Below are positions 7,577 through 17,502 of a stretch of DNA of 40,007 nt, one piece after another. Every line of letters begins with the position of its first letter. Positions within the stretch are counted from its first letter, which is position 1. This DNA comes from Lentisphaerota bacterium. GTDB taxonomy: Bacteria > Verrucomicrobiota > Kiritimatiellia > UBA8416 > VGWI01. Below the pieces are notes generated by a model that saw only the letters and a program-made list of their open reading frames with translations, had not been told where the DNA came from and did no database searches. The translations under genes were made by a program, and so were the position numbers. The stretch is taken from the NCBI GenBank assembly GCA_016873655.1, contig VGWI01000014.1, positions 1-40,007 on the forward strand, written 5' to 3'.

Positions 7577-8950
7577 TCACTTACCGACGCAGAAGCGTGA
7601 GAAAACCGAATCCAGAACATCGTCCGTGTATGAGCGCCCGAGTATCTTTCCGATTTCTTCCGCTGCCGCCTTCAAATGTATTGCGCTGAGGACCAGATCC
7701 TGGTTCCCGTCGAAGCTGCCGGCTGCCAGGCCCAGCTCGACAAGAGCTTTCTCGACAAGTTGTCGGTGACGCTCGCTTATCACGGCGTGGGGTTCACGGT
7801 TCTCCGACACCCCCAAACACATCGCCATTTCCTTCCGCAAGCTCTCTACGCCATCTCCTTTCAGAGCACAGCACGTCACGGTTGAGACATTTACAACCGC
7901 TTCGGCCGCAATATGTTGCGGTAGGTCGCTCTTGTTGAGGACCGCTATGCGCCGTGTCTTTGAAAGGCCTTCGTCCAGACACGTGTACGAGGTATCCGCC
8001 GGCACCGAGGTATCCACGACATGGAGGACCAGGTCTGCCTTTGCAAGAAGGTCGAGCGCGCGTCTTACTCCTTCTCCTTCTATTGCGCTGTCGGTCTTGC
8101 GGACGCCGGCGGTATCCACGAGCCGCACGGGGATCCCCTCGAGAATCATCTCTTCCTCTATGGTGTCCCGCGTTGTGCCCGGTTCCGGAGCCACAATGGC
8201 TCGCGGTTTCCCGAGGAGGGCGTTCATCAGAGAGGACTTGCCGGTATTGGGGCGGCCGCATATGACAACCAGTGCGCCATCACGGACAAGGTGGCCTTCC
8301 CCCCATGTGCTCAGAAGCGCCTGCAGGTTTCCTCTGACCACCTCAAGGCGCTGCGCCCAATCTGCCGGAAGTTCCCGCTCCATCTCATCATCATCGAGAT
8401 CCAGCGATCCTTCAACGTCTGCCGCAAGGGAGAGCAGCACATCATAGACATCTGCAAGCGAGCTTGAGAGCCGTCCTTCAAGCTGCTCAACTGCAACGCG
8501 CGCGGCTCGTTCGGTCCGGGCGCTGATCAGATCCGCAACCGCCTCCGCCTGAACGAGATCAATCCTGCCATTGAGAAACGCCCTGCGCGTGAATTCTCCG
8601 GGATCGGCTATTCTCGCACCGCACTGAAGCACTGCGCGCAGCGTGCGCCCGGCCGACTGGCGGCCGCCGTGGCATTGGAGTTCCAGCACATCCTCGCGGG
8701 TATAGCTGTGCGGCGCCCGGTAGATGAGTGCTATTGCCTCATCCAGATCCCCGCCGTCTTTGCCGGCCGGATCTGCAAGATGCCCGTACAGAAAGCTTCC
8801 CCCTGCACACGCCGAAACGGGCCCCGAGCGCGCCTTGAACAGCTTGTCGCCTATATTCAAGGCATCGGGCCCCGAGATCCTGACGACTGCTATGCCTGCC
8901 TGTCCCGGCGGCGTGGCGATTGCCGCTATCGTGTCTTCGCTGGAGTTCAT
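7577..8950 (-). CDS. mnmE: tRNA modification GTPase MnmE
   Basis: MnmE is the GTPase partner of MnmG in wobble-uridine modification. The 457-residue product shows the N-terminal tetrahydrofolate-binding domain (from [15 protein letters not shown]), the helical domain and an inserted G domain. The G motifs are GRPNTGKS (G1, residues 232-239), TTRDT (G2, 259-263), DTAG (G3, 279-282) and NKSD (G4, 339-342). The C-terminal FCVGK (453-457) has the catalytic Cys of the FCxGK signature. The ATG at 8950 starts the conserved N-terminus and is preceded by AAGGCGG; the frame remains open to 9019 but that part is not conserved-looking. It lies 219 nt downstream of apt on the same strand. Confidence 0.96.
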   Translation of the reverse strand: MNSSEDTIAAIATPPGQAGIAVVRISGPDALNIGDKLFKARSGPVSACAGGSFLYGHLADPAGKDGGDLDEAIALIYRAPHSYTREDVLELQCHGGRQSAGRTLRAVLQCGARIADPGEFTRRAFLNGRIDLVQAEAVADLISARTERAARVAVEQLEGRLSSSLADVYDVLLSLAADVEGSLDLDDDEMERELPADWAQRLEVVRGNLQALLSTWGEGHLVRDGALVVICGRPNTGKSSLMNALLGKPRAIVAPEPGTTRDTIEEEMILEGIPVRLVDTAGVRKTDSAIEGEGVRRALDLLAKADLVLHVVDTSVPADTSYTCLDEGLSKTRRIAVLNKSDLPQHIAAEAVVNVSTVTCCALKGDGVESLRKEMAMCLGVSENREPHAVISERHRQLVEKALVELGLAAGSFDGNQDLVLSAIHLKAAAEEIGKILGRSYTDDVLDSVFSRFCVGK

Positions 8951-9169
8951 GGACAGTCCGCCTTGTATGACATCCCGCCGCCGCGGACCATCGAAAAACG
9001 CGGCGGCGCGCCGTATCATTCAAGTGCCCTGCACGGACCTGTTCCGTCTTCGCGTTTCTCCGCGGCTGCAGGCATTTCGGCTGACCTGCACCGGGCTCTG
9101 ACATACCCCCGGCTCAGGAAACGGCCTCATTCGGAAGCAACCGATGTGTCTGCCGGGGCGCAGGGCCTT

Positions 9170-9691
9170 TCAGAACACAACCGCCGCGAACGCCGGGTGC
9201 GGCGCGAGCTTCTTTCTGCCGTCGAGGAAGGCCAGTTCGACCAGAAACGCTATCTCCGCCACCTGTCCGCCGGCGCGCTCAACAAGGCGCGCCGTGGCGG
9301 CGGCGGTGCCGCCGGTCGCAAGAAGGTCATCCATAACGACTACGCGGGCCTTGCTCCGGAAAGCGTCCCTGTGGACAGTCAGCGTCGCGCTGCCGTATTC
9401 CAGCTCGTAGCTTTCCTCGTAGGTCTTGTACGGCAGCTTGCCCTTCTTGCGCACCGGCACCAGCGAAAGCCCGAGCCGGTCGCAGACCGCCCCCGCGAAC
9501 AGGAACCCCCTTGCGTCGATTGCCGCAACGGCGTCAGCGCCCGCCGCCTTGCAGCGTCCGGCGAAGATGTCCACGGCGGCCCTGAACAATCGCGGGTCCT
9601 GCAGAACCGGAGTGATATCCTTGAATATGATGCCGGGCTTCGGAAAATCCGGCACATCGCGAATCGCAACCTTTATCTCGTCGGTGCTCAT
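9170..9691 (-). CDS. apt: Adenine phosphoribosyltransferase
   Basis: This enzyme salvages adenine by joining it to PRPP to make AMP in the cytoplasm. The 173-residue product has the usual family length. It contains the N-terminal DFPKPGIIFKDITPVL segment, AIDARGFLFAG, the RKKGKLP flexible loop (about residues 81-87), and the PRPP-binding motif VVMDDLLATGGTA (about 118-130). An ideal ribosome site, AAGGAGG, lies 8 nt before the ATG. It begins after the ppdK terminator and is followed on the same strand by mnmE and mnmG; the 219-nt gap to mnmE leaves room for a second promoter. Confidence 0.95.
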   Translation of the reverse strand: MSTDEIKVAIRDVPDFPKPGIIFKDITPVLQDPRLFRAAVDIFAGRCKAAGADAVAAIDARGFLFAGAVCDRLGLSLVPVRKKGKLPYKTYEESYELEYGSATLTVHRDAFRSKARVVVMDDLLATGGTAAATARLVERAGGQVAEIAFLVELAFLDGRKKLAPHPAFAAVVF

Positions 9692-9753
9692 GGACTAATC
9701 CTCCTTCTTGCAGGGCGCGAGTATGCCAAGCGCGCCGGACGCCGGAAAGACGC

Positions 9754-9796
9754 AAAAAAAGAGCGGGCGGACAGGTTCTCCGCCTGTCCGCCCGCT
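9754..9796 (-). terminator. Intrinsic terminator of ppdK
   Basis: AGCGGGCGGACAGG (9762-9775) and CCTGTCCGCCCGCT (9783-9796) form a perfect 14-bp, GC-rich stem with a 7-nt loop. On the minus strand the stem is followed, after one C, by seven T residues (9760-9754). This is a textbook rho-independent terminator starting 24 nt past the ppdK stop and isolating it from apt. Confidence 0.93.
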
Positions 9797-9819
9797 TTAT
9801 CCCCGTCAATCGCCGGCCG

Positions 9820-12579
9820 TCAGGCCAGCGCAGCCTGTGCCGCCGAGAGCCGTGCTATGGCCACGCGATACGGACTGCACGAGACGTAGTTGAGTCCGTT
9901 CTCGTAGCAGAACTTCACGGATGCCGGATCGCCGCCCTGCTCTCCGCAGATGCCGACCTTCAGTTCCTTGCGGGTTGAACGGCCTTTCTTCACAGCCATG
10001 CCGATCAACTGGCCGACTCCGCTCTGATCTATCGTCTGGAACGGATCCGCGGAGAGGATATTCCTGTCGAGGTACTCGTTCAGGAATCCGCCGATGTCGT
10101 CGCGGCTGAACCCGAACGTCATCTGGGTCAGATCGTTGGTCCCGAACGAGAAGAACTCCGCCTCCTGCGCCATCCTGTCCGCCAGCAGCGCCGCGCGCGG
10201 GATCTCGATCATTGTCCCGACCATGTGTGGAATCTGCCTGCGCCCCGCCTCGCGGCACACTTCCTTGTGCACGCTCTCCACCAGCTTCTTCTGGTTCTTG
10301 AGCTCATTCACGTCGCAGGTAACCGGGATCATGATCTCCGGTTTGCACTTGCCGCCCGCGGCGATGATCTCTGCCGCGGCCTCGAAGATTGCGCGCACCT
10401 GCATCTCGGTCACTTCGGGATATGTCACACCGAGGCGCACGCCGCGGTGCCCCATCATCGGGTTGTTCTCGTGCAGGGCTTCTCCGCGCCTTTTCACTTC
10501 TTCGGCTGTTATCCCGAGCGCCCGCGCAAGTTCCGCCTGCTTGTCCGCTCCCTGCGGCACAAACTCGTGCAGCGGCGGATCGAGCAGGCGGATCGTAACC
10601 GGCAGGCCCGACATCGCCTCGAGCGTCGCCTTGATGTCGCGCTTCACGAATACCTTGAGCTCCCCGAGAGCATTGCGCCGCTCGTCGGCGGTTGTGCTCA
10701 GGATCATTTTCCGCAGCAGGAAGAGCGGCTCGTCGCTGCCTTCGCCGTAGAACATGTGTTCGGTACGGAAGAGCCCGATGCCCTCCGCCCCGAACGCGCG
10801 GGCGACCTTCGCGTCGGCCGGCGTGTCGGCGTTCGTGCGGACGCCCATCTTGCGGAACTTGTCGGCCATCTTCATGAACTTCTGGAACCGCGGGTTCTCC
10901 GTGGCGTCAATCATCGCGAGCGAGCCCGCGTACACATGCCCTGCCGTGCCGTTGAGCGTAACCACGTCGCCTTCCTTGAGGACGACGTCTGTGCCCGCAA
11001 GCTTGGCGGTTTTCGCGCGAGCGTCAATGTGAAGGCTGCCTGCGCCGACTATGCAGCACTTGCCCCAGCCTCTGGCCACCAGGGCCGCGTGGCTCGTCAT
11101 GCCGCCGCGCGCCGTGAGGATGCCCGCCGCCGCGCGCATGCCCTCGACATCCTCGGGGTTGGTTTCCTCGCGCACGAGAATGCACTTCTTCCCGTCGCGG
11201 TGCCATGCCACCGCGTCCTCGGCTGTGAACACCAGCGCGCCGCATGCGGCGCCGGGGCCGGCAGGCAGGCCCTTGGCAAGAGGCTGCGCGTCCTTTTCTG
11301 CGCGCGGGTCAACGATCGGGTGCAGGAGCTCGTCGAGCTGGCTCGGATGAACACGCATGACCGCTGTCTTCGCGTCGATCAGCCTCTCGGCCAGCATGTC
11401 CATCGCCATGTTGAGCGCCGCCGTGCCCGTGCGTTTTCCGACGCGGCACTGGAGCATCCACAGCTTGCCTTCCTGAATGGTGAACTCGATGTCGAGCATG
11501 TCGGTGAAATGCCGTTCGAGCTTCGTGCGTATGGCATCAAGCTCTTTGTACGTCCGCGGCATCGCTTCGTGCATGCTCTTCAGGTGCTTGTTCTGCTCGT
11601 TCTTCGTGTCGTCGTTGATCGGGCTCGGCGTGCGGATGCCTGCAACGACATCCTCGCCCTGCGCGTTGACGAGCCATTCGCCGTAGAACCTGTTTTCACC
11701 GGTCGCGGGATCGCGCGTGAAAGCCACGCCCGTGGCGGAGGAGTCGCCCATGTTGCCGAACACCATCGCCTGGACGTTCACCGCGGTGCCCCATTCATCC
11801 GGGATCCCCTCGATGCGCCGGTAGGACACGGCCTTCTTTCCGTTCCAGCTCTTGAACACCGCCGCGATTCCGCCCCATACCTGCGCCATCGGATCGTCCG
11901 GGAATTCCCTGCCGAGATGCTTCTTTACGAGAGCCTTGAATTCGCCGGCGAGTTTCTGCAGGTCATCCGCGCTGAGATCCGTGTCCGACGCCGCGCCGCG
12001 CTCGTGCTTGTAGTGATCAAGCGCCTCGTCAAGGATCTTGCGGATTCCCTTGCCCTCGGCCGGCGCGCGACCCTCCGCCTTTTCCATCACCACATCCGCG
12101 TACATCATCACCAGGCGGCGGTAGGAATCCCACACGAAGCGCGGGTTGCCGGTCTTGGCGATCATGCCGGGAATCGTCGTGGAGCACAGGCCCACGTTCA
12201 GAACGGTATCCATCATGCCAGGCATGGATTTGCGGGCGCCGGAGCGGCATGAAATCAGGAGCGGGTTCGTCGCGCTGCCGTACTCCATGCCCATGATCTT
12301 CTCGGTCTTGCGCAGGGCGGCAACAACCTGGCCTTCGAGCTCGAGCGGAAACTTGCAGCCGTTCTCGTAGTAGGCGGTGCAGCATTCCGTTGTAACCGTG
12401 AAACCGGCAGGCACGGGGACGCCCAGCCTGCACATCTCCGCCAGGTTCGCGCCCTTGCCGCCGAGCAGGTTCTTCATGGACGCCTTGCCGTCGGCCTTGC
12501 CGCCTCCGAACATGTAGACGTACTTGCGGGCCTTTCCGGCCTGCTTGCGGGTTGCAGTTTTGGTCTTCTTCGCAGCCAT
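9820..12579 (-). CDS. ppdK: Pyruvate, phosphate dikinase
   Basis: The enzyme interconverts pyruvate, ATP and phosphate with phosphoenolpyruvate, AMP and pyrophosphate, acting either in gluconeogenesis or as a pyrophosphate-saving glycolytic step. The 919-residue product has the three expected parts: an ATP-grasp domain (with KNLLGGKGANLAEM near residue 37 and RSGARKSMPGMMDT near 112), the phospho-histidine domain with GGMTSHAA (His497; the Thr two residues before it is the known regulatory site in plants), and the PEP-binding barrel with SFGTNDLTQMTFG and GICGEQGGDP. In the last motif Gln stands where many homologues have His; the catalytic Cys is kept. The first 20 residues form a Lys-rich extension. 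GGAGG precedes the ATG, and the gene ends in a strong terminator. Confidence 0.97.
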   Translation of the reverse strand: MAAKKTKTATRKQAGKARKYVYMFGGGKADGKASMKNLLGGKGANLAEMCRLGVPVPAGFTVTTECCTAYYENGCKFPLELEGQVVAALRKTEKIMGMEYGSATNPLLISCRSGARKSMPGMMDTVLNVGLCSTTIPGMIAKTGNPRFVWDSYRRLVMMYADVVMEKAEGRAPAEGKGIRKILDEALDHYKHERGAASDTDLSADDLQKLAGEFKALVKKHLGREFPDDPMAQVWGGIAAVFKSWNGKKAVSYRRIEGIPDEWGTAVNVQAMVFGNMGDSSATGVAFTRDPATGENRFYGEWLVNAQGEDVVAGIRTPSPINDDTKNEQNKHLKSMHEAMPRTYKELDAIRTKLERHFTDMLDIEFTIQEGKLWMLQCRVGKRTGTAALNMAMDMLAERLIDAKTAVMRVHPSQLDELLHPIVDPRAEKDAQPLAKGLPAGPGAACGALVFTAEDAVAWHRDGKKCILVREETNPEDVEGMRAAAGILTARGGMTSHAALVARGWGKCCIVGAGSLHIDARAKTAKLAGTDVVLKEGDVVTLNGTAGHVYAGSLAMIDATENPRFQKFMKMADKFRKMGVRTNADTPADAKVARAFGAEGIGLFRTEHMFYGEGSDEPLFLLRKMILSTTADERRNALGELKVFVKRDIKATLEAMSGLPVTIRLLDPPLHEFVPQGADKQAELARALGITAEEVKRRGEALHENNPMMGHRGVRLGVTYPEVTEMQVRAIFEAAAEIIAAGGKCKPEIMIPVTCDVNELKNQKKLVESVHKEVCREAGRRQIPHMVGTMIEIPRAALLADRMAQEAEFFSFGTNDLTQMTFGFSRDDIGGFLNEYLDRNILSADPFQTIDQSGVGQLIGMAVKKGRSTRKELKVGICGEQGGDPASVKFCYENGLNYVSCSPYRVAIARLSAAQAALA

Positions 12580-12845
12580 GGTTCTTCGAGCCTCCGGACA
12601 CGCCGTCTCGCGACGGAATCAGGAAAACCGCGTCTTTGAACCGGGCACCACGCCCGGCCTTGCAGAGAGCGGATTTGACGAGCCTTGGAACTTACGGACG
12701 CCACCTTTACATGTCAACCAAAAGGCGGTCGCGCGCGTGTGTTTTCGCGCTCTTTCTCGAGCGCGTCTGCCGACATCGCGCCGACAACCGCGCTCTCCAA
12801 GGCTTTCGAATTGTCCGGGCAGCCCGCCTGCACTAGATTGCGGCC

Positions 12846-13907
12846 ATGGAATCCGTCACCACGGCGCAATTCTCCTCCGCCCCGCAACCGCTCCTCTCCG
12901 TTATCGTGGTCAACTGGAACGGCGGCGCGCTGCTGGACGAAACGCTCGACTCGCTCATGGCCCAGACGCTCGCCGGCTCCATGGAGATCGTTCTTGTGGA
13001 TAACGCTTCCACCGATGGTTCCCAAAGCCGGGCCGTCGAGCGTTGCGGCCCCAGCCTTCGTCTTGTGCAACTGACTTCTAACCAAGGGTTTGCCGGTGGC
13101 AACAACGCGGGGTTTGCGGCGGCGCGCGGGAGCTATTTCCTGTTGTTGAATAACGATGCCGTCGCCGCGCCGGACTGGGCGGAACGGCTGCTGGACCGCG
13201 CCCGTGCAGACACCCGGCTTGGCATGGTCACCTCGAGGATCCTCTGCGCATCGAATCCGAAGATGTTGGACAATGCAGGTCACGACATCTTCGCCGACGG
13301 ATTGAACCGAAGCCGGGGGCACATGCAGCCGGACGCCGCCCCGTACGACGAAGCCGGGCCCACCCTGCTGGCAAGCGGGTGCGCCGCACTGTACCGGGCC
13401 GACGCGGTTCGTGCTGCCGGCGGTTTCGACGAAGACTTCTTCGCCTACGGAGACGACACCGACCTGGGGCTCGCCCTGCGTTTTGCCGGTTGGGGCTGCA
13501 TTTACGAGCCTGCGGCGCGGGTTCTCCACCACGGCTCCAGCACGGCCGGCCGGCTTTCGCCGCGCAAGGTCTACCTCATCGAGCGAAACCGCGTTTGGGT
13601 GCTCATCAAGTATTTTCCCCTCTCCTGGATTCTCGCGAGCCCGTGGCACACCGCGCGGCGCCTGTTCGCGGGTCTGCGCGCGGCGCGAGGCGGCAACGGG
13701 CTGGCCCGCGAACTCACGGGGTCTATCGGGCCGATGAAACTCGGACTGACCATCTGTAGAGCCTGGTTCGACGCATTGCGGCGGCTGCCCGTCTTCTGGC
13801 GAAAGCGCCGCGCCATCTGGCGGCGCAAGAAACTCACGAACGCCGAGATCCGCGCACTCTTGAAACGCCATCTCCTCCCCGTCTCCGCCATGACCTTCGC
13901 GGAATGA
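12846..13907 (+). CDS. Family 2 glycosyltransferase (rhamnosyltransferase-like)
   Basis: The 353-residue product belongs to the GT-A fold family 2 enzymes that add sugars to surface polysaccharide, O-antigen or related glycans. It shows SVIVVNWNGGALL (from residue 18), VDNASTDGS (51-59), NQGFAGGNNAGF (79-90), the metal-binding NND (102-104), and GGFDEDFFAYGDDTDLGLA with the likely catalytic acidic residues. The C-terminal part (about 255-353) is basic and amphipathic and may rest on the membrane. Donor and acceptor cannot be inferred. It is divergent from ppdK, with 266 nt between the starts; that gap holds an inverted repeat CGCGCTC/GAGCGCG (12746-12765). Transketolase follows 214 nt later. 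Confidence 0.88.
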   Translation: MESVTTAQFSSAPQPLLSVIVVNWNGGALLDETLDSLMAQTLAGSMEIVLVDNASTDGSQSRAVERCGPSLRLVQLTSNQGFAGGNNAGFAAARGSYFLLLNNDAVAAPDWAERLLDRARADTRLGMVTSRILCASNPKMLDNAGHDIFADGLNRSRGHMQPDAAPYDEAGPTLLASGCAALYRADAVRAAGGFDEDFFAYGDDTDLGLALRFAGWGCIYEPAARVLHHGSSTAGRLSPRKVYLIERNRVWVLIKYFPLSWILASPWHTARRLFAGLRAARGGNGLARELTGSIGPMKLGLTICRAWFDALRRLPVFWRKRRAIWRRKKLTNAEIRALLKRHLLPVSAMTFAE

Positions 13908-14121
13908 CCCGCGGCGCCGACGGTCCCGGCTTCGTTCATGGGCGACTCCAAGGGGCCCGTATGCAACAATGCCGTCTTTCTCTCGTTCGTGTCGGTCGGG
14001 TTCCTTCGGAATTCCGGCGAGACCCGCCGCTGCCGGCGCGGACTCGACAAGCAGGGCGGGATATGGGACATTCCTGCGCCTTACCCGCCAAGGGGTTGGA
14101 GAAATACCGAGGAGGACCATA

Positions 14122-16128
14122 ATGGCTTCGAAGCTCGATCACGGCGATCTCACACTTGTCGCAAACACGATACGCGGACTGGCCATGGACGGCGTCCAGA
14201 AGGCGAAGTCAGGCCATCCCGGCATGCCGATGGGCATGGCGGACATCGCCGCGGTCCTGTGGCTGAGCCACCTTAACCACTGCCCGTCCGACCCGGCGTG
14301 GCCTGACCGCGATCGTTTCGTGCTCTCGAACGGGCACGGCTCCATGCTGCTCTACAGCCTGCTCCATCTCTCGGGCTACGACCTGCCCGTCTCCGAACTC
14401 CAGGCATTCCGGCAGTGGGAAAGCCGCACGCCCGGCCACCCGGAGCGCCACGTCACTCCCGGTGTTGAAACAACCACCGGGCCGCTCGGCCAGGGCATCG
14501 CCAACGCGGTGGGCATGGCGCTTGCGGAACGTATGCTCGCGGCCCGGTTCAACGACGCCCAGTTCGCCCCGGTGGACCATTACACCTATGTCTTCTGCGG
14601 AGACGGGTGCCTCATGGAAGGCATCAGCCACGAGGCCTGTTCCCTCGCCGGGCATCTGAAGCTGAACCGGCTCGTCCTCATTTACGACGACAACAGCATC
14701 ACGATCGAAGGCGCCACCAGCCTCGCATGCAGCGACGACGCGGCAAGGCGGTTCCAGGCGTACGGCTGGAACGTGCTGCGCGCCGACGCACACGATTTCG
14801 ACGCCATCGAACGCGCGCTGCGCAAGGCCCGCCGGTCAAAAGACAAGCCGACGTTCGTCATCGCCCGTTCCCACATCGGCAAAGGCAGCCCGAACAAGGT
14901 TGATACCGCCTCAGTTCACGGCGAACCGCTCGGCGACGACGAGGTCCGCGCCTCCAAGCGGAACCTGGGCCTGCCCGAAGATCAGGCGTTCCACGTGCCG
15001 GATCGCGTACGCGAGCTCTTCAGCGCCCGCGCAAAGAAGCTCGAACGACTCGCCTCCTCGTGGCGGCGCAGGATGAAGGCCATGGCAAAGGCGAGCCCGG
15101 AGAAGGCGGCCCTGTGGCGGCAGTACATGGACGACGCAATCCCCGTCGACCTCGACGCGCGCCTGCCGAAATTCGACCCCGCAACCCCGGTCGCGACCCG
15201 GTCGGCATCCGCCAAGGTCATCCAGTCCGTCGCCGCCGCGATTCCGCAGCTTGTCGGCGGTTCGGCGGACCTGGCCCCGAGCACTCGCACGCTGATAGAC
15301 GGCGCCGCCTCGGTCGCGCCGGGCAGATACGACGGCCGCAACTTCCATTTCGGCATCCGCGAGCACGCGATGTGCGCGGTGATGAATGGCATCGCGCTGC
15401 ATGGCGGATTGCGGGTGTTCGGCTCGACCTTTTTCGTCTTCGCGGACTACTGCCGCCCCGCGCTGCGTCTCGCCGCAGTCATGGAATTGCCGGTCATCTA
15501 TGTATTCACACACGACAGCTTCTACGTTGGCGAAGACGGACCCACGCACGAACCGGTCGAGCATATCGCCAGCCTCCGCTGCATGCCGGGCATGACCGTC
15601 ATCCGGCCGTCGGATCCAACCGAAACCGGCGCGGCGTGGGCGGCGGCGCTCCGACACAAGAAAGGGCCTGTGGCGTTGCTGCTCTCGCGCCAGAACATCC
15701 CCGTGATAGACCGTACCGCGAACCCGGCCGCCGCGAACTTGGAAAAGGGCGCTTACACGCTGTTCCAGACCGCCGAAGGCGACCCGGACCTCATCATCAT
15801 CGCCTCAGGCTCCGAGGTGCAGCTTGCCATTGACTCCGCCCGCGCGCTTGCAGCGCAAGCCCGGGTGCGCGTCGTCAGCATGCCGTCGTGGGAGATGTTT
15901 GACAGGCAGCCGAAAGAGTACCGGGAATCAGTTCTCCCGAAAGCCTGCGCCAAACGCATCGCCATCGAGGCCGGTGTGCCGTTCGGGTGGGAACGTTACG
16001 TGGGCAGGTGCGGCAAGGTTGTGGCGCTCAACAGGTTCGGCGCTTCGGCGCCATACAAGACGCTGGCCGAGAAGTTCGGGTTCACGACTGCCAACGTCGT
16101 CGCAACCGCGAAGGGGCTGCTGGCCTGA
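14122..16128 (+). CDS. tkt: Transketolase
   Basis: This thiamine-diphosphate enzyme moves two-carbon units between sugar phosphates in the non-oxidative pentose phosphate pathway. The 668-residue length is normal. Family signatures are visible: KSGHPGMPMGMADIA near residue 31, GPLGQGIANAVGMA, the ThDP motif beginning GDGCLMEGISHEA and ending in DDNSI, and in the second half FHFGIREHAM with the conserved Glu, followed by HDSFYVGEDGPTHEPVEH. The ATG at 14122 is preferred because it starts the usual N-terminus and has GAGGAGG 9-10 nt upstream; the open frame reaches back to 13969 without supporting features. murA follows after 44 nt, suggesting co-transcription. Confidence 0.96.
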   Translation: MASKLDHGDLTLVANTIRGLAMDGVQKAKSGHPGMPMGMADIAAVLWLSHLNHCPSDPAWPDRDRFVLSNGHGSMLLYSLLHLSGYDLPVSELQAFRQWESRTPGHPERHVTPGVETTTGPLGQGIANAVGMALAERMLAARFNDAQFAPVDHYTYVFCGDGCLMEGISHEACSLAGHLKLNRLVLIYDDNSITIEGATSLACSDDAARRFQAYGWNVLRADAHDFDAIERALRKARRSKDKPTFVIARSHIGKGSPNKVDTASVHGEPLGDDEVRASKRNLGLPEDQAFHVPDRVRELFSARAKKLERLASSWRRRMKAMAKASPEKAALWRQYMDDAIPVDLDARLPKFDPATPVATRSASAKVIQSVAAAIPQLVGGSADLAPSTRTLIDGAASVAPGRYDGRNFHFGIREHAMCAVMNGIALHGGLRVFGSTFFVFADYCRPALRLAAVMELPVIYVFTHDSFYVGEDGPTHEPVEHIASLRCMPGMTVIRPSDPTETGAAWAAALRHKKGPVALLLSRQNIPVIDRTANPAAANLEKGAYTLFQTAEGDPDLIIIASGSEVQLAIDSARALAAQARVRVVSMPSWEMFDRQPKEYRESVLPKACAKRIAIEAGVPFGWERYVGRCGKVVALNRFGASAPYKTLAEKFGFTTANVVATAKGLLA

Positions 16129-16172
16129 GACTCCCCGTTGCGGCCGCGGGCCGGGAAGGGTCGGTTTGACGC

Positions 16173-17447
16173 ATGGCCAGATTCATCATACGCGGCGGCG
16201 TTCCGCTGAAGGGGCGCCTTCGCGTTCCGGGCAATAAGAACGCCGCGCTGCCAATGCTGGCAGCCACGGTCCTCACGGACGAGCCCGTCTGCCTTTCCAA
16301 TGTCCCGCAGATCGAAGACGTCGGAACGATGCTGGAGCTTCTCTCCGAGCTCGGAGCGGACGTGAAGATCGCCGGGCACACGGTCACCGTCTGTGCGCGC
16401 GGCCTGCGTCGACGCAAGTTGAACCCGGCGCTGTGCCGGCGCGCCCGGTCCACGATTCTCTTTGCCGGCCCGATGGCGGCCCGCCACGGGCAGGTAACCG
16501 TTGCCCCGCCCGGCGGCGATATCATAGGCCGCAGGCGGCTGGATGCGCATTTTCTCGGCCTCGCCGCGCTGGGAATAAGCGTGCACGGCAAGGACCGCTA
16601 CATCTTCCGCCGTGGCCGTTTTGCCGGCGCGCAGATACTGCTCGACGAGGCCAGCGTCACTGCAACGGAGAACGTCCTGATGGCGGCTGTGCTGGCCCCG
16701 GGCACGACGACGGTCTACAACGCCGCCTGCGAGCCGCACGTGCAGGATCTTTGCCACATGCTCAACCGCATGGGCGCGCGCATTCGCGGCATCGGCACGA
16801 ATTACCTGCGGATAGAGGGTGTCGCGTCGCTCCACGGGGTGCGCCACCGCGTGAGCGGCGATTACATTGACGCCGCGAGCTTCATCGCCGCCGCGGCCGT
16901 TACCGGCGGCGAACTGATCGTCGAGGGCGTGCCGGTGCAGCATCTCGAGGTGATCGCCCGCCCCTTCAGGCGGCTGGGCGTGAAGTGGACCGTGTCAGAC
17001 GGCGAAGTGCGCCTCCCGGCGAACCAGCGGCTGGCCATCGTGAATGACTTCGGTTCCGCGGTCCCGAAGATCGAGGACGGCATCTGGCCGGCTTTCCCGT
17101 CCGACCTGATGAGCGTGGCGCTGGTCGTCGCCACCCAGGCGCGCGGCGACGTGCTCTTCTTCGAGAAACTCTTCGAAAGCAGGATGCACTTTGCCGACCG
17201 GCTTGGCGACATGGGCGCGCGCATGGTTCAGTGCGACCCGCACCGCATAATCATAAGCGGCCGCGCCAGGCTCACGGGAATCCATGTCGTCAGTCCAGAC
17301 ATCCGCGCGGGCATGGCGATGCTGATCGCGGCCCTGTGCGCGCGCGGCGAGAGCGTCATAGACAACGCGCAGATAATCGACCGCGGCTATGAAGCGGTGG
17401 ACCGCAGACTCCGCAAGCTTGGCGCGGACATCACGCGGGCGGACTGA
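16173..17447 (+). CDS. murA: UDP-N-acetylglucosamine 1-carboxyvinyltransferase with active-site Asp
   Basis: MurA transfers enolpyruvate from PEP to UDP-GlcNAc, the first committed step of peptidoglycan synthesis. The 424-residue product keeps the PEP-site pair Lys22-Asn23 in GNKNAALPMLAA, and the catalytic-loop context PPGGDIIGRRRLD at 112-124. In most bacteria the loop carries Cys at this position (Cys115 of E. coli). Here it is Asp116, the substitution known from mycobacteria and chlamydiae, which prevents alkylation by fosfomycin. DGIWPAFPSDLMS (with the conserved Asp) and the C-terminal IIDRGYEAVDRRL are also present. It follows tkt by 44 nt, with GGGAAGGG upstream of its ATG. Confidence 0.94.
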   Translation: MARFIIRGGVPLKGRLRVPGNKNAALPMLAATVLTDEPVCLSNVPQIEDVGTMLELLSELGADVKIAGHTVTVCARGLRRRKLNPALCRRARSTILFAGPMAARHGQVTVAPPGGDIIGRRRLDAHFLGLAALGISVHGKDRYIFRRGRFAGAQILLDEASVTATENVLMAAVLAPGTTTVYNAACEPHVQDLCHMLNRMGARIRGIGTNYLRIEGVASLHGVRHRVSGDYIDAASFIAAAAVTGGELIVEGVPVQHLEVIARPFRRLGVKWTVSDGEVRLPANQRLAIVNDFGSAVPKIEDGIWPAFPSDLMSVALVVATQARGDVLFFEKLFESRMHFADRLGDMGARMVQCDPHRIIISGRARLTGIHVVSPDIRAGMAMLIAALCARGESVIDNAQIIDRGYEAVDRRLRKLGADITRAD

Positions 17448-17502
17448 TCATTCCTTCACCGTTCGGCTTGCACGCATCCAGGGCAGCGCCCCGGCGGCGC
17501 GC

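Noticed and set aside
10225-12252. A 675-codon plus-strand frame opposite ppdK
   Set aside because: It is a shadow of the ppdK coding strand; no domain and no ribosome site.
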